Positions 24,521 to 35,028 of a stretch of 64,000 bases of DNA are shown here, piece after piece. Source of the DNA: Bradyrhizobium arachidis (GTDB lineage Bacteria; Pseudomonadota; Alphaproteobacteria; Rhizobiales; Xanthobacteraceae); NCBI RefSeq assembly GCF_024758505.1, contig NZ_CP077970.1, forward strand, positions 248,001 to 312,000, written 5' to 3'. Under the pieces are notes generated by a model, which searched no databases, was not told the DNA's origin, and saw only the letters and a list, made by a program, of their open reading frames with translations. Positions within the stretch are counted from its first letter, which is position 1. The number at the start of each line of letters is the position of its first letter. Position numbers and translations under genes: made by a program.

Positions 24521-26230
24521 ATGGCTTCGACTTCTGCTGATACCTATAGCCCCTCGCGCGACGATTTCGCCGCGATGCTCGATGAGTCCTTTGCCGGCGG
24601 CAATTTGCAGGAAAGCTCCGTCGTCAAGGGCAAGGTTGTTGCGATTGAAAAGGACATGGCCGTCATCGACGTCGGCCTGAAGACCGAGGGTCGCGTTGCG
24701 CTGCGCGAATTTTCCGGCCCCGGCCGTGAGAGCGACCTCAAGGTCGGCGACGAGGTGGAAGTGTTCCTCGATCGCATCGAAAACGCCCTCGGCGAAGCCG
24801 TGCTGTCGCGCGACAAGGCGCGCCGCGAAGAGAGCTGGGGCAAGCTCGAGAAGGCGTTCCAGAACAACGAAAAGGTCACGGGCGTCATCTTCAACCAGGT
24901 CAAGGGCGGCTTCACCGTCGATCTCGACGGCGCCGTGGCCTTCCTGCCGCGCTCGCAGGTGGACATCCGTCCGATCCGCGACGTCGCTCCGCTGATGAAC
25001 AACGCGCAGCCGTTCCAGATCCTCAAGATGGATCGCCGCCGCGGCAACATCGTCGTGTCGCGCCGCACCGTGCTGGAAGAGACCCGCGCCGAGCAGCGTC
25101 AGGAGCTGGTGCAGAACCTCGAAGAGGGTCAGGTGATCGACGGCGTGGTCAAGAACATCACCGATTACGGTGCGTTCGTTGATCTCGGCGGTATCGACGG
25201 CCTGCTGCACGTCACCGATATCGCATGGCGTCGCGTCAACCACCCGACCGAGGTGCTGACGATCGGTCAGACCGTGAAGGTCAAGATCATCAAGATCAAC
25301 CACGAGACGCACCGCATCTCGCTGGGCATGAAGCAGCTGCTGGACGATCCGTGGCAGGGCATCGAAGCCAAGTACCCGCTGGGTGCGCGCTTCACCGGCC
25401 GTGTCACCAACATCACCGACTACGGCGCGTTCGTCGAGCTCGAGCCGGGCATCGAAGGCCTGATCCACGTCTCCGAGATGTCGTGGACCAAGAAGAACAT
25501 GCACCCCGGCAAGATCGTCTCGACCTCGCAGGAAGTCGAGGTGCAGGTGCTCGAAGTCGATTCGGTCAAGCGCCGCATCTCGCTCGGCCTCAAGCAGACC
25601 ATGCGCAATCCCTGGGAGGTCTTCGTGGAAGGTCACCCGACCGGTTCGACGGTCGAGGGCGAGGTCAAGAACAAGACCGAGTTCGGTCTGTTCCTGGGTC
25701 TCGAGGGCGACGTCGACGGCATGGTCCACCTCTCCGATCTCGACTGGAAGCTTCCGGGCGAGCAGGTGATCGACAACTACAAGAAGGGCGACATGGTGAA
25801 GGCCGTGGTGCTCGATGTGGACGTCGAGAAGGAGCGCATCTCGCTCGGCATCAAGCAGCTCGAAGGCGACCCGTTCGCCGAGCCGGGCGATGTCAAGAAG
25901 GGCGCCGTCGTGACCTGCGAAGTGCTCGAAGTGAAGGAAAGCGGTATCGAGGTGAAGATCGCCGGTACCGACTTCACCACCTTCATCAAGCGCTCGGAGC
26001 TCGCGCGTGACCGCAACGACCAGCGCGCCGAACGTTTCGCCGTTGGCGAGAAGGTCGATGCCCGCGTGATCCAGTTCGACAAGAAGGCCCGCAAGGTCCA
26101 GGTGTCGATCAAGGCGCTCGAAGTCGCCGAAGAGAAGGAAGCCATCGCGCAGTACGGCTCCTCCGATTCGGGTGCGACGCTCGGCGACATCCTCGGCACC
26201 GCGCTCAAGAACCGCGGCGAGAACAAGTAA
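24521..26230 (+). CDS. rpsA: 30S ribosomal protein S1
   Basis: S1 unfolds mRNA leaders and brings them to the 30S subunit. The 569-residue product has six S1 (OB-fold) repeats; repeats 3-6 are the most obvious (GVVKNITDYGAFVDLGGIDGLLH, GRVTNITDYGAFVELEPGIEGLIH, GEVKNKTEFGLFLGLEGDVDGMVH). I start at ATG 24521 with GGAG 9 bases upstream (GGAGAACAA); the frame is open back to 24293 but upstream codons have no similarity. Ends at a classical terminator. Confidence 0.97.
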   Translation: MASTSADTYSPSRDDFAAMLDESFAGGNLQESSVVKGKVVAIEKDMAVIDVGLKTEGRVALREFSGPGRESDLKVGDEVEVFLDRIENALGEAVLSRDKARREESWGKLEKAFQNNEKVTGVIFNQVKGGFTVDLDGAVAFLPRSQVDIRPIRDVAPLMNNAQPFQILKMDRRRGNIVVSRRTVLEETRAEQRQELVQNLEEGQVIDGVVKNITDYGAFVDLGGIDGLLHVTDIAWRRVNHPTEVLTIGQTVKVKIIKINHETHRISLGMKQLLDDPWQGIEAKYPLGARFTGRVTNITDYGAFVELEPGIEGLIHVSEMSWTKKNMHPGKIVSTSQEVEVQVLEVDSVKRRISLGLKQTMRNPWEVFVEGHPTGSTVEGEVKNKTEFGLFLGLEGDVDGMVHLSDLDWKLPGEQVIDNYKKGDMVKAVVLDVDVEKERISLGIKQLEGDPFAEPGDVKKGAVVTCEVLEVKESGIEVKIAGTDFTTFIKRSELARDRNDQRAERFAVGEKVDARVIQFDKKARKVQVSIKALEVAEEKEAIAQYGSSDSGATLGDILGTALKNRGENK

Positions 26231-26258
26231 GCGATACGCTCGTTTCGCAAGCATCAAG

Positions 26259-26286
26259 GCCCCGGCGATCCGCCGGGGCTTTTTTG
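26259..26286 (+). terminator. Rho-independent terminator of rpsA
   Basis: GCCCCGGCG (26259-26267), loop ATC, CGCCGGGGC (26271-26279), then TTTTTTGTT. Perfect 9-bp stem with U-run 29 bases after the stop. Confidence 0.95.
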
Positions 26287-26329
26287 TTGCCGCAACGAGT
26301 AACGCCCTCGTCCCGGACAAGCGTGACTT

Positions 26330-26453
26330 CGTAGGGTGGGCAAAGGCGCGCTCTTCGCGCGTCGTGCCCACCATCGTTCCGCGCCGGGAAAAGTGGTGGG
26401 CACACCTCCGCCTCGGCTCTTCGAGCTGTGGCGGCGGCTTTGCCCACCCTACG
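26330..26453. repeat. 124-bp nested inverted-repeat element
   Basis: Outer arms CGTAGGGTGGGCAAAG (26330-26345) and CTTTGCCCACCCTACG (26438-26453) are perfect 16-mers. Inner arms GTGCCCACCA (26364-26373) and TGGTGGGCAC (26394-26403) are also perfect. This matches an element that recurs in Bradyrhizobium intergenic DNA; no coding capacity. It fills most of the 342-base gap between rpsA and sppA. Confidence 0.8.
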
Positions 26454-26572
26454 GCGCTACTCCGGGACAGGCCTTCATTTCTTCAAATTGCGTCGCAATT
26501 GATGTATCCAGATAAGCCGATGGTCACGCTGTGGCTGCAAAACCTGCGCGGCCCATATTTGGAGATTTTTCG

Positions 26573-27553
26573 ATGTCGCTCGATTCGGACATCATCGTCG
26601 ATCGCCGACGAATCCGCCGCAAGCTGACCTTCTGGCGCGTCGTCGCCGCGCTGGTTGCGATCGTTGCGATCGCAGGTGTTGCGCTGGTGGCCGCGCCCGG
26701 TACGCGCGGGACGTTCACCTCGGCCGGCGCGATCGCGCGCGTCAAGATCGATGGCCTGATCCGCAGCGATTCCGAACGCGTCGAGGCGCTGGAGCGACTG
26801 GAGAATTCGCGCGCCGCCGCCGTCATCGTTCACATCAATTCGCCCGGAGGCACCACGGCCGGCTCCGAACAGCTCTACGACTCACTGGTGCGGTTGAAGG
26901 CGAAGAAGCCGCTCGTGGTCGTCGTCGAAGGCCTTGCCGCCTCGGGCGGCTATATCGGCGCCATCGCCAGCGACCACATCATCGCCCAGCAGAGTTCGCT
27001 GGTCGGTTCGATCGGCGTCTTGTTCCAGTATCCGAACGTGGCCGAGCTTCTGAAGACCATCGGCGTCAAGGTCGAGGAGGTGAAATCCTCGCCGCTGAAG
27101 GCCGCGCCGAACGGTTTTGAGCCGACCAGTCCCGAAGCGCGCGCCGCGCTCGACGCGCTGGTGAAGGACTCCTTCGCCTGGTTCAAGGGTCTGGTGAAGG
27201 AAAGGCGTGGCATGGATGACACGCAGCTCGAAAAAGTGGCCGACGGCCGGGTCTTCACCGGGCGGCAGGCGGTCGACCTGAAGCTGATTGATCAGCTCGG
27301 CGACGAGAAGACGGCCGTGACCTGGCTCGTCGAGCAGAAGGGCGTCAAGAAGGGCCTGCCGGTACGCGACTACAAGCTTCAACCGCGCCTCGGCGACCTG
27401 TCATTCCTGCGCGCAGCCGCCGCAATGACGCTGGAAGCGCTTGGTTTGAGCTCGATTGCGCACCAGATCGAGCAGAGTGGGGTAGCTCGGGCGGTCGACC
27501 GGCTTGGATTGGACGGGATGCTGGCACTGTGGCAACCGGCCGCATCCAATTGA
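26573..27553 (+). CDS. sppA: Signal peptide peptidase SppA, 36-kDa type
   Basis: Membrane-anchored serine protease that degrades cleaved signal peptides. The 326-residue product has one N-terminal membrane segment (about residues 22-45) and a ClpP-like protease domain. The catalytic Ser is in VEGLAASGGYIGAIAS and the Lys in SSPLKAAPNGFEPTS, the Ser/Lys dyad of the short SppA type. Start ATG 26573 (MSLDSDIIVDRRRIRRK) follows TTTGGAG. It precedes ihfB, a common alphaproteobacterial arrangement. Confidence 0.92.
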   Translation: MSLDSDIIVDRRRIRRKLTFWRVVAALVAIVAIAGVALVAAPGTRGTFTSAGAIARVKIDGLIRSDSERVEALERLENSRAAAVIVHINSPGGTTAGSEQLYDSLVRLKAKKPLVVVVEGLAASGGYIGAIASDHIIAQQSSLVGSIGVLFQYPNVAELLKTIGVKVEEVKSSPLKAAPNGFEPTSPEARAALDALVKDSFAWFKGLVKERRGMDDTQLEKVADGRVFTGRQAVDLKLIDQLGDEKTAVTWLVEQKGVKKGLPVRDYKLQPRLGDLSFLRAAAAMTLEALGLSSIAHQIEQSGVARAVDRLGLDGMLALWQPAASN

Positions 27554-27726
27554 AGTGGAACTGGGCGAGGGCGGGAAGGTTTTCCCGTCCGACGGGTATT
27601 GTGACAGGCCCGCTTTTCAGCCCTTGTCACGCAAATTCCCGTCACCCAATCTTGATTTAGCGTCTTGACAGTTCAAGGCATTTTCACGGAAATGGTCATC
27701 CGCACGCTTCCGGGTCCTATCTCTCG

Positions 27727-28029
27727 ATGATCAAATCCGAACTTGTTCAGCGCATCGCCGAGCACAACCCGCATCTCTACCAGCGGGATGTCGAGAACAT
27801 TGTGAATGCGATTCTCGAAGAGATCGTCGCGGCCCTGGCGCGCGGTGATCGCGTCGAGCTGCGCGGCTTCGGCGCTTTCTCAGTGAAGCACCGCCCGGCG
27901 CGCGCCGGCCGTAATCCACGCACCGGCGCCCATGTGCCCGTCGACCAGAAGAGCGTTCCGTTCTTCAAGACCGGCAAGGAAATGCGCGAGCGGCTGAACC
28001 GCGACCATCCGGATCCCGGCGGCGAATAG
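27727..28029 (+). CDS. ihfB: Integration host factor subunit beta
   Basis: IHF-beta pairs with IHF-alpha to bend DNA sharply at specific sites; it assists sigma-54 promoters such as those served by the rpoN product encoded nearby. The 100-residue protein has the DNABII fold: [56 protein letters not shown] (arm with the intercalating Pro) and [15 protein letters not shown]. Length and end match the family. Confidence 0.95.
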   Translation: MIKSELVQRIAEHNPHLYQRDVENIVNAILEEIVAALARGDRVELRGFGAFSVKHRPARAGRNPRTGAHVPVDQKSVPFFKTGKEMRERLNRDHPDPGGE

Positions 28030-28101
28030 GCCGACATCCGGGTTTTCCCGCGTGGCCGCATGTTGCGGCCACAGGCTTGATTCCAAGGCGAGCGAAGCGT
28101 C

Positions 28102-28518
28102 ATGCGAAAATTCCTGACCGCGCTGATCGTGATTCCGCTGGGCCTGCTGCTTGTCGTCTTTGCGGTCGCCAACCATCATTTCGTCACGGTCTCCTTCGAC
28201 CCCTTCATGGCGAACGACCCGGTCTTGTCGATCACGTTGCCGCTGTTTCTGCTTCTGATCCTGGTGGCCGCGCTCGGGGTCCTTGCTGGCGGCTGTGCCG
28301 TCTGGTTCGGCCAGCGGCGCTGGCGCCGCGCCGCCCGCCAGCATGAGGCGGATGCGCGCTCGGTGCGGACCGAGCTGGCCGGCCTGCGGGCCTCTGCGGC
28401 CGCGGCCAGGCTGGACCAGCGGCAGGATCACAGCTACCAGCCGCAGCGCCTGCCTGCCCCCTCGGGCGCCGGCCTTTACGGTCCCGTCGGGCGAGACAAG
28501 CAGCGCGCGACGTTGTAG
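28102..28518 (+). CDS. lapA: LapA-domain (DUF1049) inner-membrane protein
   Basis: A 138-residue protein with two hydrophobic segments (about 4-25 and 43-66) joined by the motif NHHFVTVSFDPF, then a basic, Arg/Ala-rich cytoplasmic tail likely to be helical. This is the LapA layout. In E. coli LapA acts with LapB to tune LPS synthesis through LpxC; no lapB is present here, and transfer of that role to rhizobia is inference. It sits between ihfB and trpF. Confidence 0.75.
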   Translation: MRKFLTALIVIPLGLLLVVFAVANHHFVTVSFDPFMANDPVLSITLPLFLLLILVAALGVLAGGCAVWFGQRRWRRAARQHEADARSVRTELAGLRASAAAARLDQRQDHSYQPQRLPAPSGAGLYGPVGRDKQRATL

Positions 28519-28582
28519 AAGCGGCCGCACCGAAAACCCGCTTTCCCGCCGCCGGCCGGCGGCTTCCACGCTGTTTGAGACC

Positions 28583-29238
28583 ATGTCCCTGCTCGTCAAA
28601 ATCTGTGGCCTGTCCACGCGCGAGACGCTTGAAGTGGCGCTCGACGCGGGCGCCGACATGGTGGGGTTCGTGTTCTTTCCGCCATCGCCGCGGCACCTGT
28701 CGCTGGAGGTTGGACGAGACCTCGGTCGCCAGGTCAAAAAGCGCGCGCTGAAGGTCGCGCTCACGGTCGACGCTGACGATGCGACCCTCGACAACATCAT
28801 GGATGCGCTGTCGCCGGATATCCTGCAGCTGCACGGCAAGGAAAGCGTCGCCCGGCTGCGCGACATCAAGCAAAAATTCGGCCGTCCGGTGATGAAGGCG
28901 ATGCCGGTCGAAACCGCAGCCGATCTCGCCGTGCTGCCCGGCTATGCCGCGGTCGCCGACCGCATCCTGTTCGATGCGCGGGCGCCGAAGGACGCGACGC
29001 GGCCCGGCGGCCTAGGGGCGCCCTTCGATTGGCACCTGCTCGAAAACCTCGATCTGCACGTGCCCTACATGGTCTCGGGCGGCCTGCATGCAGAGAACGT
29101 CGCGGAAGCCCTGCGCGTCACCGGCGCCGGCGGCGTCGACGTCTCCTCCGGTGTCGAGAGCGCCCCAGGCGTGAAGGATCCCGAGATGATCAAAGCCTTC
29201 ATTCGCGCAAGCCGCGCCATCCAAGAGTTGAGCGTACG

Positions 29239-29242
<4 letters not shown>
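28583..29242 (+). CDS. trpF: Phosphoribosylanthranilate isomerase
   Basis: Third step of tryptophan synthesis (Amadori rearrangement of PRA to CdRP). A 219-residue TIM barrel with [10 protein letters not shown] (catalytic Cys in KICG), [19 protein letters not shown] and the phosphate-binding [14 protein letters not shown] at the end. ATG 28583 is chosen; the open frame extends 100 codons upstream without similarity. Stop overlaps the trpB ATG (ATGA at 29239). Confidence 0.95.
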
Positions 29243-30452
<1,210 letters not shown>

Positions 30453-30456
<4 letters not shown>

Positions 30457-31289
30457 CCACGCGTATCGACACCCGCTTTGCCGAGCTGAAGAAGCAGGGC
30501 CGCTCGGCCTTCGTCACCTTCCTGATGGCCGGCGATCCCGATCTTGCGACTTCGCTCGAGATCATCAAGGCGCTGCCGAAGGCGGGCGCCGACGTGATCG
30601 AGATCGGCATGCCCTTCACCGATCCGATGGCCGACGGCCCGTCGATCCAGGCCGCGGGCCTGCGTGCGCTCAATGGCGGCATGACGCTGAAGAAGACGCT
30701 GGAGCTCGTGCGCGGCTTTCGCAAGGGCGATGACGCCACGCCGATCGTGCTGATGGGCTACTACAATCCGATCTACATCTACGGCGTCGACAAGTTCCTG
30801 TCCGATGCCAAGACCGCCGGCGTCGACGGCCTCATCATCGTCGACCTGCCGCCGGAAGAGGACGAGGAGCTTTGCAAGCCGGCGCTGAAGGCCGGCCTCA
30901 ACTTCATCCGCCTGGCGACGCCGACGACCGACGACAAGCGCCTGCCGGCCGTGCTCGCGAACACGTCGGGCTTCGTCTATTACGTCTCGATCACCGGCAT
31001 CACGGGTGCGGCGGCCGCCGACAGCACGGCGGTGAGCGAGGCGGTCGCCCGCATCAAGCGCCATACCAAGCTTCCGGTCTGCGTCGGCTTCGGCATCCGC
31101 ACGCCGGATACGGCACGCGCCATTGCCTCGCATGCCGACGGCGCGGTGGTGGGCACGGCGCTGGTCGATGCCCTGCGCGGCAGCCTCGATTCGCAAGGGC
31201 GTGCCACCGCCAAAACCGTTAACGCCGTTGCCGATCTGGCGGCCTCCCTGGCCCAGGGCGTCCGGGGCGCGCAGCAGGCGGCCGAATAG
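30453..31289 (+). CDS. trpA: Tryptophan synthase alpha chain
   Basis: Cleaves indole-3-glycerol phosphate to indole and G3P. The 278-residue TIM barrel has the catalytic Glu in [19 protein letters not shown], the Asp in [13 protein letters not shown] and the C-terminal phosphate sites VGFGIRTPD. Starts at GTG 30453 inside the trpB stop. A 137-base spacer with a 15-bp tandem repeat and a GC hairpin separates it from accD. Confidence 0.96.
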
Positions 31290-31310
31290 CCATAATTCCG
31301 CTGCCAAGAC

Positions 31311-31340
31311 GGACCAAACGGCGGCGGACCAAACGGCGGC
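31311..31340. repeat. Exact 15-bp tandem repeat between trpA and accD
   Basis: GGACCAAACGGCGGC occurs twice head to tail (31311-31325 and 31326-31340). A GCCGGGG/CCCCGGC hairpin (31343-31360) follows directly. Confidence 0.85.
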
Positions 31341-31426
31341 TTGCCGGGGAACGCCCCGGCCGCCATATATTCCTCGGGCGATCGGCAAGACCTGTCGCTA
31401 AGACCGATCGCTAATCGGAGCAAACC

Positions 31427-32368
31427 ATGAACTGGCTCACCAACGTGGTCCGGCCAAAAATCCGCAACATGCTGCGGCGGGAGACGCCGGAGAATTTGTG
31501 GATCAAGTGTCCGGATTCCGGGCAGCTCGTGTTCTACAAGGATGTCGAGGCCAACCAGTTCGTCATCCCCGGCTCGAACTATCACATGCGCATGGGCGCG
31601 GTCGCGCGGTTGAAGTCGATCTTCGACAACGAGACCTGGTTCGACGTTGCGCTGCCGGACGTCGCGGCCGATCCGCTGAAATTCCGTGACGAGAAGAAAT
31701 ATGTCGACCGCGTCAAGGATGCCCGCGCGCGCACCAACCTCAACGACGCGATCAAGGTCGGCTACGGCAAGCTCGAAGGCGCGGCTGTCGTGGTCGCCGT
31801 GCAGGATTTCGACTTCATGGGCGGCTCGCTTGGCATGGCCGCGGGCGAGGCCATCGTGCGCGGGCTCGAGCTCGCGGTGGAAAAGAAGTCGCCGTTCGTT
31901 GTGTTCGCGGCGTCCGGCGGCGCGCGCATGCAGGAAGGCATCTTGTCGCTGATGCAGATGCCGCGCACCACGGTGGCCGTGCAAATGCTGCGCGAGGCAA
32001 AACTGCCCTATATCGTCGTGCTGACCAACCCGACCACCGGCGGCGTCACCGCCTCCTACGCGATGCTGGGCGACGTGCAGATCGCCGAGCCCGGTGCGCT
32101 GATCGGCTTTGCCGGCGCGCGCGTGATCGAGCAGACCATCCGCGAGAAGCTGCCGGAAGGTTTTCAGCGCGCCGAATATCTGAAGGAGCACGGCATGATC
32201 GACATGGTCGTGCACCGTCACGATCTGCGCCCGACGCTGGCGCGACTCTGCCGCATCCTGACCAAGTCACCTGCGCTCGAAGGCGCGCCGAAATCCACGC
32301 CGCAAGTCACCAATCCGGCGCAGATCGTGGCGGCTTCCGAGGTGGCGCCGGCCGCGCCGCACGCGTGA
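31427..32368 (+). CDS. accD: Acetyl-CoA carboxylase carboxyltransferase beta subunit
   Basis: AccD with AccA transfers the carboxyl group from biotin to acetyl-CoA, giving malonyl-CoA for fatty-acid synthesis. The 313-residue product has the crotonase-like core ([54 protein letters not shown]). In E. coli the N-terminal four-Cys zinc ribbon binds mRNA and the alpha subunit; here only Cys28 remains and the other ligand positions are Ser31, Ile47 and Ser50. The surrounding fold ([15 protein letters not shown]) is otherwise conserved. Stop overlaps the folC GTG. Confidence 0.95.
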   Translation: MNWLTNVVRPKIRNMLRRETPENLWIKCPDSGQLVFYKDVEANQFVIPGSNYHMRMGAVARLKSIFDNETWFDVALPDVAADPLKFRDEKKYVDRVKDARARTNLNDAIKVGYGKLEGAAVVVAVQDFDFMGGSLGMAAGEAIVRGLELAVEKKSPFVVFAASGGARMQEGILSLMQMPRTTVAVQMLREAKLPYIVVLTNPTTGGVTASYAMLGDVQIAEPGALIGFAGARVIEQTIREKLPEGFQRAEYLKEHGMIDMVVHRHDLRPTLARLCRILTKSPALEGAPKSTPQVTNPAQIVAASEVAPAAPHA

Positions 32369-33723
32369 CACTGCCCACCAACAGCGAAAAACCGTCGCTC
32401 GATGAATTGATCGGGCGGCTGTCGGTCCTGCATCAGAAGCGCATCGACCTTGGCCTCGAGCGGATGTACCGTCTGCTCGAGCGTCTCGACCATCCCGAGC
32501 GCAGGGTCCCGCCGGTGATTCACATCGCCGGCACCAACGGCAAGGGGTCGACGCTCGCCTATCTCCGCGCGACGCTCGAGGCTGCCGGCCTGCGGGTTCA
32601 CGCCTACACCTCGCCCTATCTGGTGCGGATCAACGAATGCTTCCGTCTCGGCCGCACCGGTGGCGGCGTGCTGGTCGGTGACGACGAGCTGCGCGAGGCG
32701 CTGCAACTGGTCGAGCGCGTCAACGCCGGTGAGCCCGCGACTGTGTTCGAGCTGAAGACCGCGGCCGCCTTCCATCTGTTTGCGCAAAACCCGGCCGACG
32801 TTCTGCTGCTGGAGGTCGGCCTCGGCGGCCGGCTCGATTCCACCAACGTCATCGAGACGCCGCTTGCGACCGTGATCACGCCGATCAGCATGGATCACAT
32901 GGATTTCCTCGGGGACACGCTGGCGTCGATCGCCGGCGAGAAGGCGGCGATCATCAAGCGCGGCGTGCCGGTCATTTCAGCCGAGCAGACGCCGGAGGCG
33001 ATGGCCGTGATCGAGGCACAGGCCAAATGCATGCGCGCGCCGTTGTTTGCGGCCGGCGAAGGCTGGCACGTCAATGTCGAGCATGGGCGGCTCGTCTATT
33101 CCGACGATCGCGGCCTGATGGATCTCACGGCGCCGCGCCTGTTCGGCCGTCATCAATTCGACAACGCCGGTCTTGCGATAGCGACACTGCGCGCGGTCCA
33201 GTCTCTCAACGCCAATGCATTCAAGATCAATCACGCCGCGTTCGAAGCCGGCATCGTCAACGCCGAATGGCCGGCGCGGATGCAGCGCATCACATCCGGG
33301 GCGCTGCTCGGCTGGGGGCCTCCGGCCTCGGAGATCTGGCTCGATGGCGGGCACAACGCCGAGGGTGGCCGCGTCGCTGCCGCAGCACTCGGCGACCTCG
33401 AGGAGCGGGTGTCGCGGCCGCTGGTGGTGATCGCGGGCATGATGGCGAACAAGGACGCGCATGCGTTTCTCGCCAATTTTGCCGGCCTCACCCGCCACAT
33501 CATCGCGGTGCCGATTCCAGCCACGGAGAACGCGATGCCGGTCCATCGGCTCGCGGATGCGGCGCGCAGCCTCGGCATGCGCGTCGAGATCGCGCCCGGC
33601 ATCGAGGCCGCGCTGCGCGCATTGTCGCGCCTTGCCTACGAGGTCCCGCCGCGCATTTTGGTCACCGGCTCGCTCTATCTCGCCGGCCACGTGCTCGCGC
33701 TCAACGGCACGCCTCCTGCATAG
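32365..33723 (+). CDS. folC: Bifunctional folylpolyglutamate/dihydrofolate synthase
   Basis: Adds glutamate to (dihydro)folates; the bifunctional type also makes dihydrofolate from dihydropteroate. The 452-residue Mur-ligase-like product has the ATP loop [39 protein letters not shown] and DGGHNAEGG in the C-terminal domain. GTG start at 32365 overlaps the accD stop (GTGA). accD-folC adjacency is widespread in proteobacteria. Confidence 0.95.
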   Translation: MTLPTNSEKPSLDELIGRLSVLHQKRIDLGLERMYRLLERLDHPERRVPPVIHIAGTNGKGSTLAYLRATLEAAGLRVHAYTSPYLVRINECFRLGRTGGGVLVGDDELREALQLVERVNAGEPATVFELKTAAAFHLFAQNPADVLLLEVGLGGRLDSTNVIETPLATVITPISMDHMDFLGDTLASIAGEKAAIIKRGVPVISAEQTPEAMAVIEAQAKCMRAPLFAAGEGWHVNVEHGRLVYSDDRGLMDLTAPRLFGRHQFDNAGLAIATLRAVQSLNANAFKINHAAFEAGIVNAEWPARMQRITSGALLGWGPPASEIWLDGGHNAEGGRVAAAALGDLEERVSRPLVVIAGMMANKDAHAFLANFAGLTRHIIAVPIPATENAMPVHRLADAARSLGMRVEIAPGIEAALRALSRLAYEVPPRILVTGSLYLAGHVLALNGTPPA

Positions 33724-33753
33724 GATTGTCCCGCAGCGAGGGGAGTGACGACG

Positions 33754-34494
33754 ATGCGTTTTGCCGCGATTGCCGATGTGCACGGAAACTATCTGGCGCT
33801 GGAGGCGGTCGTTGTCGACATCCGCGCCCACGGCATCAAGGACATCGTCAACCTCGGCGACATGGTGAGCGGCCCGCTCGATGCACGGCGCACGCTGGAC
33901 GCGCTGATCGCGCTCGATGCCGTCCATGTGCTCGGCAATCACGATCGCTATCTGCTCGATCGTCCCCCGGAGAAGATGGGCTCGTGGGATCGTCCGGCAC
34001 ATGCGCAGCTCGACAGTTCGCATCTCGACTGGCTGCGCGCGCAGCCGATGACGCGCGTGCTCCGCGATCAGGTCTTCTTGTGCCACGCGACGCCCGACAA
34101 CGACGAGGTCTACTGGCTCGACACCGTGCATCCGGACGGCACGGTCGCGCTAGCGTCGCTCGATCGGATCGAGCAACTCGCAAAAGGGATCACGCAATCG
34201 CTGATCCTCTGCGCGCATACGCATCTGGCGCGAGCGGTCCGGCTTCGCGACAACAGGCTGATCGTCAATCCCGGCAGCGTCGGCAGTCCCGGCTATCGCG
34301 ACACGCACCCCTATCCGCATGTGGTCGAAGCCGGTACGCCGCACGCGCGCTATGCGATCCTTGAGCTGGCTGAAGGCGCTTGGCAGGTGACGTTCCGTCA
34401 CGTGCCCTATGATCACGAGGCGATGGCTGCGCTGGCGCGCCGCAACGGTCAGCCCGAACTTGCGAACGCGCTGGCGACCGGCTGGATCAAGTAG
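33754..34494 (+). CDS. Metallophosphoesterase (calcineurin-like, YfcE type)
   Basis: A 246-residue single-domain metallophosphoesterase. Metal ligands are visible in order: D-x-H in IADVHGNY, GD in NLGDMVSG, GNHD in VLGNHDRY and H-x-H in CAHTHLARA. This pattern matches the small YfcE/DUF2156-like phosphodiesterases of unknown physiological substrate. I start at ATG 33754 with GGGGAG upstream; a GTG at 33745 is in frame. Confidence 0.85.
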   Translation: MRFAAIADVHGNYLALEAVVVDIRAHGIKDIVNLGDMVSGPLDARRTLDALIALDAVHVLGNHDRYLLDRPPEKMGSWDRPAHAQLDSSHLDWLRAQPMTRVLRDQVFLCHATPDNDEVYWLDTVHPDGTVALASLDRIEQLAKGITQSLILCAHTHLARAVRLRDNRLIVNPGSVGSPGYRDTHPYPHVVEAGTPHARYAILELAEGAWQVTFRHVPYDHEAMAALARRNGQPELANALATGWIK

Positions 34495-34527
34495 CTTTCA
34501 CCGGCGAAACAGGGGACGCCACGGGCC

Positions 34528-34571
34528 TTGACAGGTATGTAAGCGCGCTTATTATAAGTGCGCTTACATAC
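34528..34571 (+). promoter_or_regulatory. Promoter with overlapping 37-bp palindromic operator
   Basis: -35 TTGACA (34528-34533), 16-base spacer, -10 TATTAT (34550-34555). The palindrome has perfect 12-base arms GTATGTAAGCGC (34535-34546) and GCGCTTACATAC (34560-34571), with CTTAT-T-ATAAG in the centre. It also contains TAAGCGCGCTTA (34540-34551) and TAAGTGCGCTTA (34555-34566), i.e. two adjacent sites 15 bp apart. Any protein bound here would block the promoter; the MarR protein two genes on is the obvious candidate. Confidence 0.75.
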
Positions 34572-34581
34572 GGAGGGCATC

Positions 34582-35028
34582 GTGAGCGACATGCAGGCTT
34601 GGCAGTACGAATACGCGATCGAGACGAGTGCGACGGCGGACACCATCTGGAGCGTTTTCCGCGACGTCCCCGGTTGGAAGAATTGGAACGCGGGGATCGA
34701 ACGCATTGACATTGAGGGGCCGTTCTCGGCCGGAACGTGGTTCACGATGAAGCCTCCCGGCGAGGAGCCACTGCGCTCGCAACTGGTCGAGGTCAGTGAG
34801 AACGAATGTTTTGTGGACGAAACGCGCGTCGGAGATCTCGTGATCGCTGTCGCCCATCGCATCGAATATGCCGGACCGAAGCGCACGCGCATCGTCTATG
34901 CTGTCGACGCCAATGGACCCCAGGCCTCCGTGATCGGCCCCGCTGTTGCGTCGGATTTTCCCGAGGTTCTTGCAAGCCTCGCCAAGCTCGCCGAAACGAA
35001 ACAGGCGGAGAGGATGGACCAGCAATGA
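34582..35028 (+). CDS. SRPBCC (START/Bet v1-like) family protein
   Basis: A 148-residue hydrophobic-pocket protein of the SRPBCC fold (polyketide cyclase/CoxG-like): YEYAIETSATADTIWSVFRDVPGWKNWNAGIERIDIEGPFSAGTW is the standard opening. It may bind or modify a small hydrophobic ligand; the ligand is unknown. I start at GTG 34582 because GGAGGG lies 4 bases before; ATG 34591 is an alternative. Its stop overlaps the marR ATG (ATGA at 35025), so both are made together under the palindromic promoter. Confidence 0.8.
   Translation: MSDMQAWQYEYAIETSATADTIWSVFRDVPGWKNWNAGIERIDIEGPFSAGTWFTMKPPGEEPLRSQLVEVSENECFVDETRVGDLVIAVAHRIEYAGPKRTRIVYAVDANGPQASVIGPAVASDFPEVLASLAKLAETKQAERMDQQ

Noticed and set aside
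31290..31426. Attenuator or riboswitch between trpA and accD
   Set aside because: A hairpin and a tandem repeat are present, but no T-run, Trp-codon leader or known riboswitch core could be seen.
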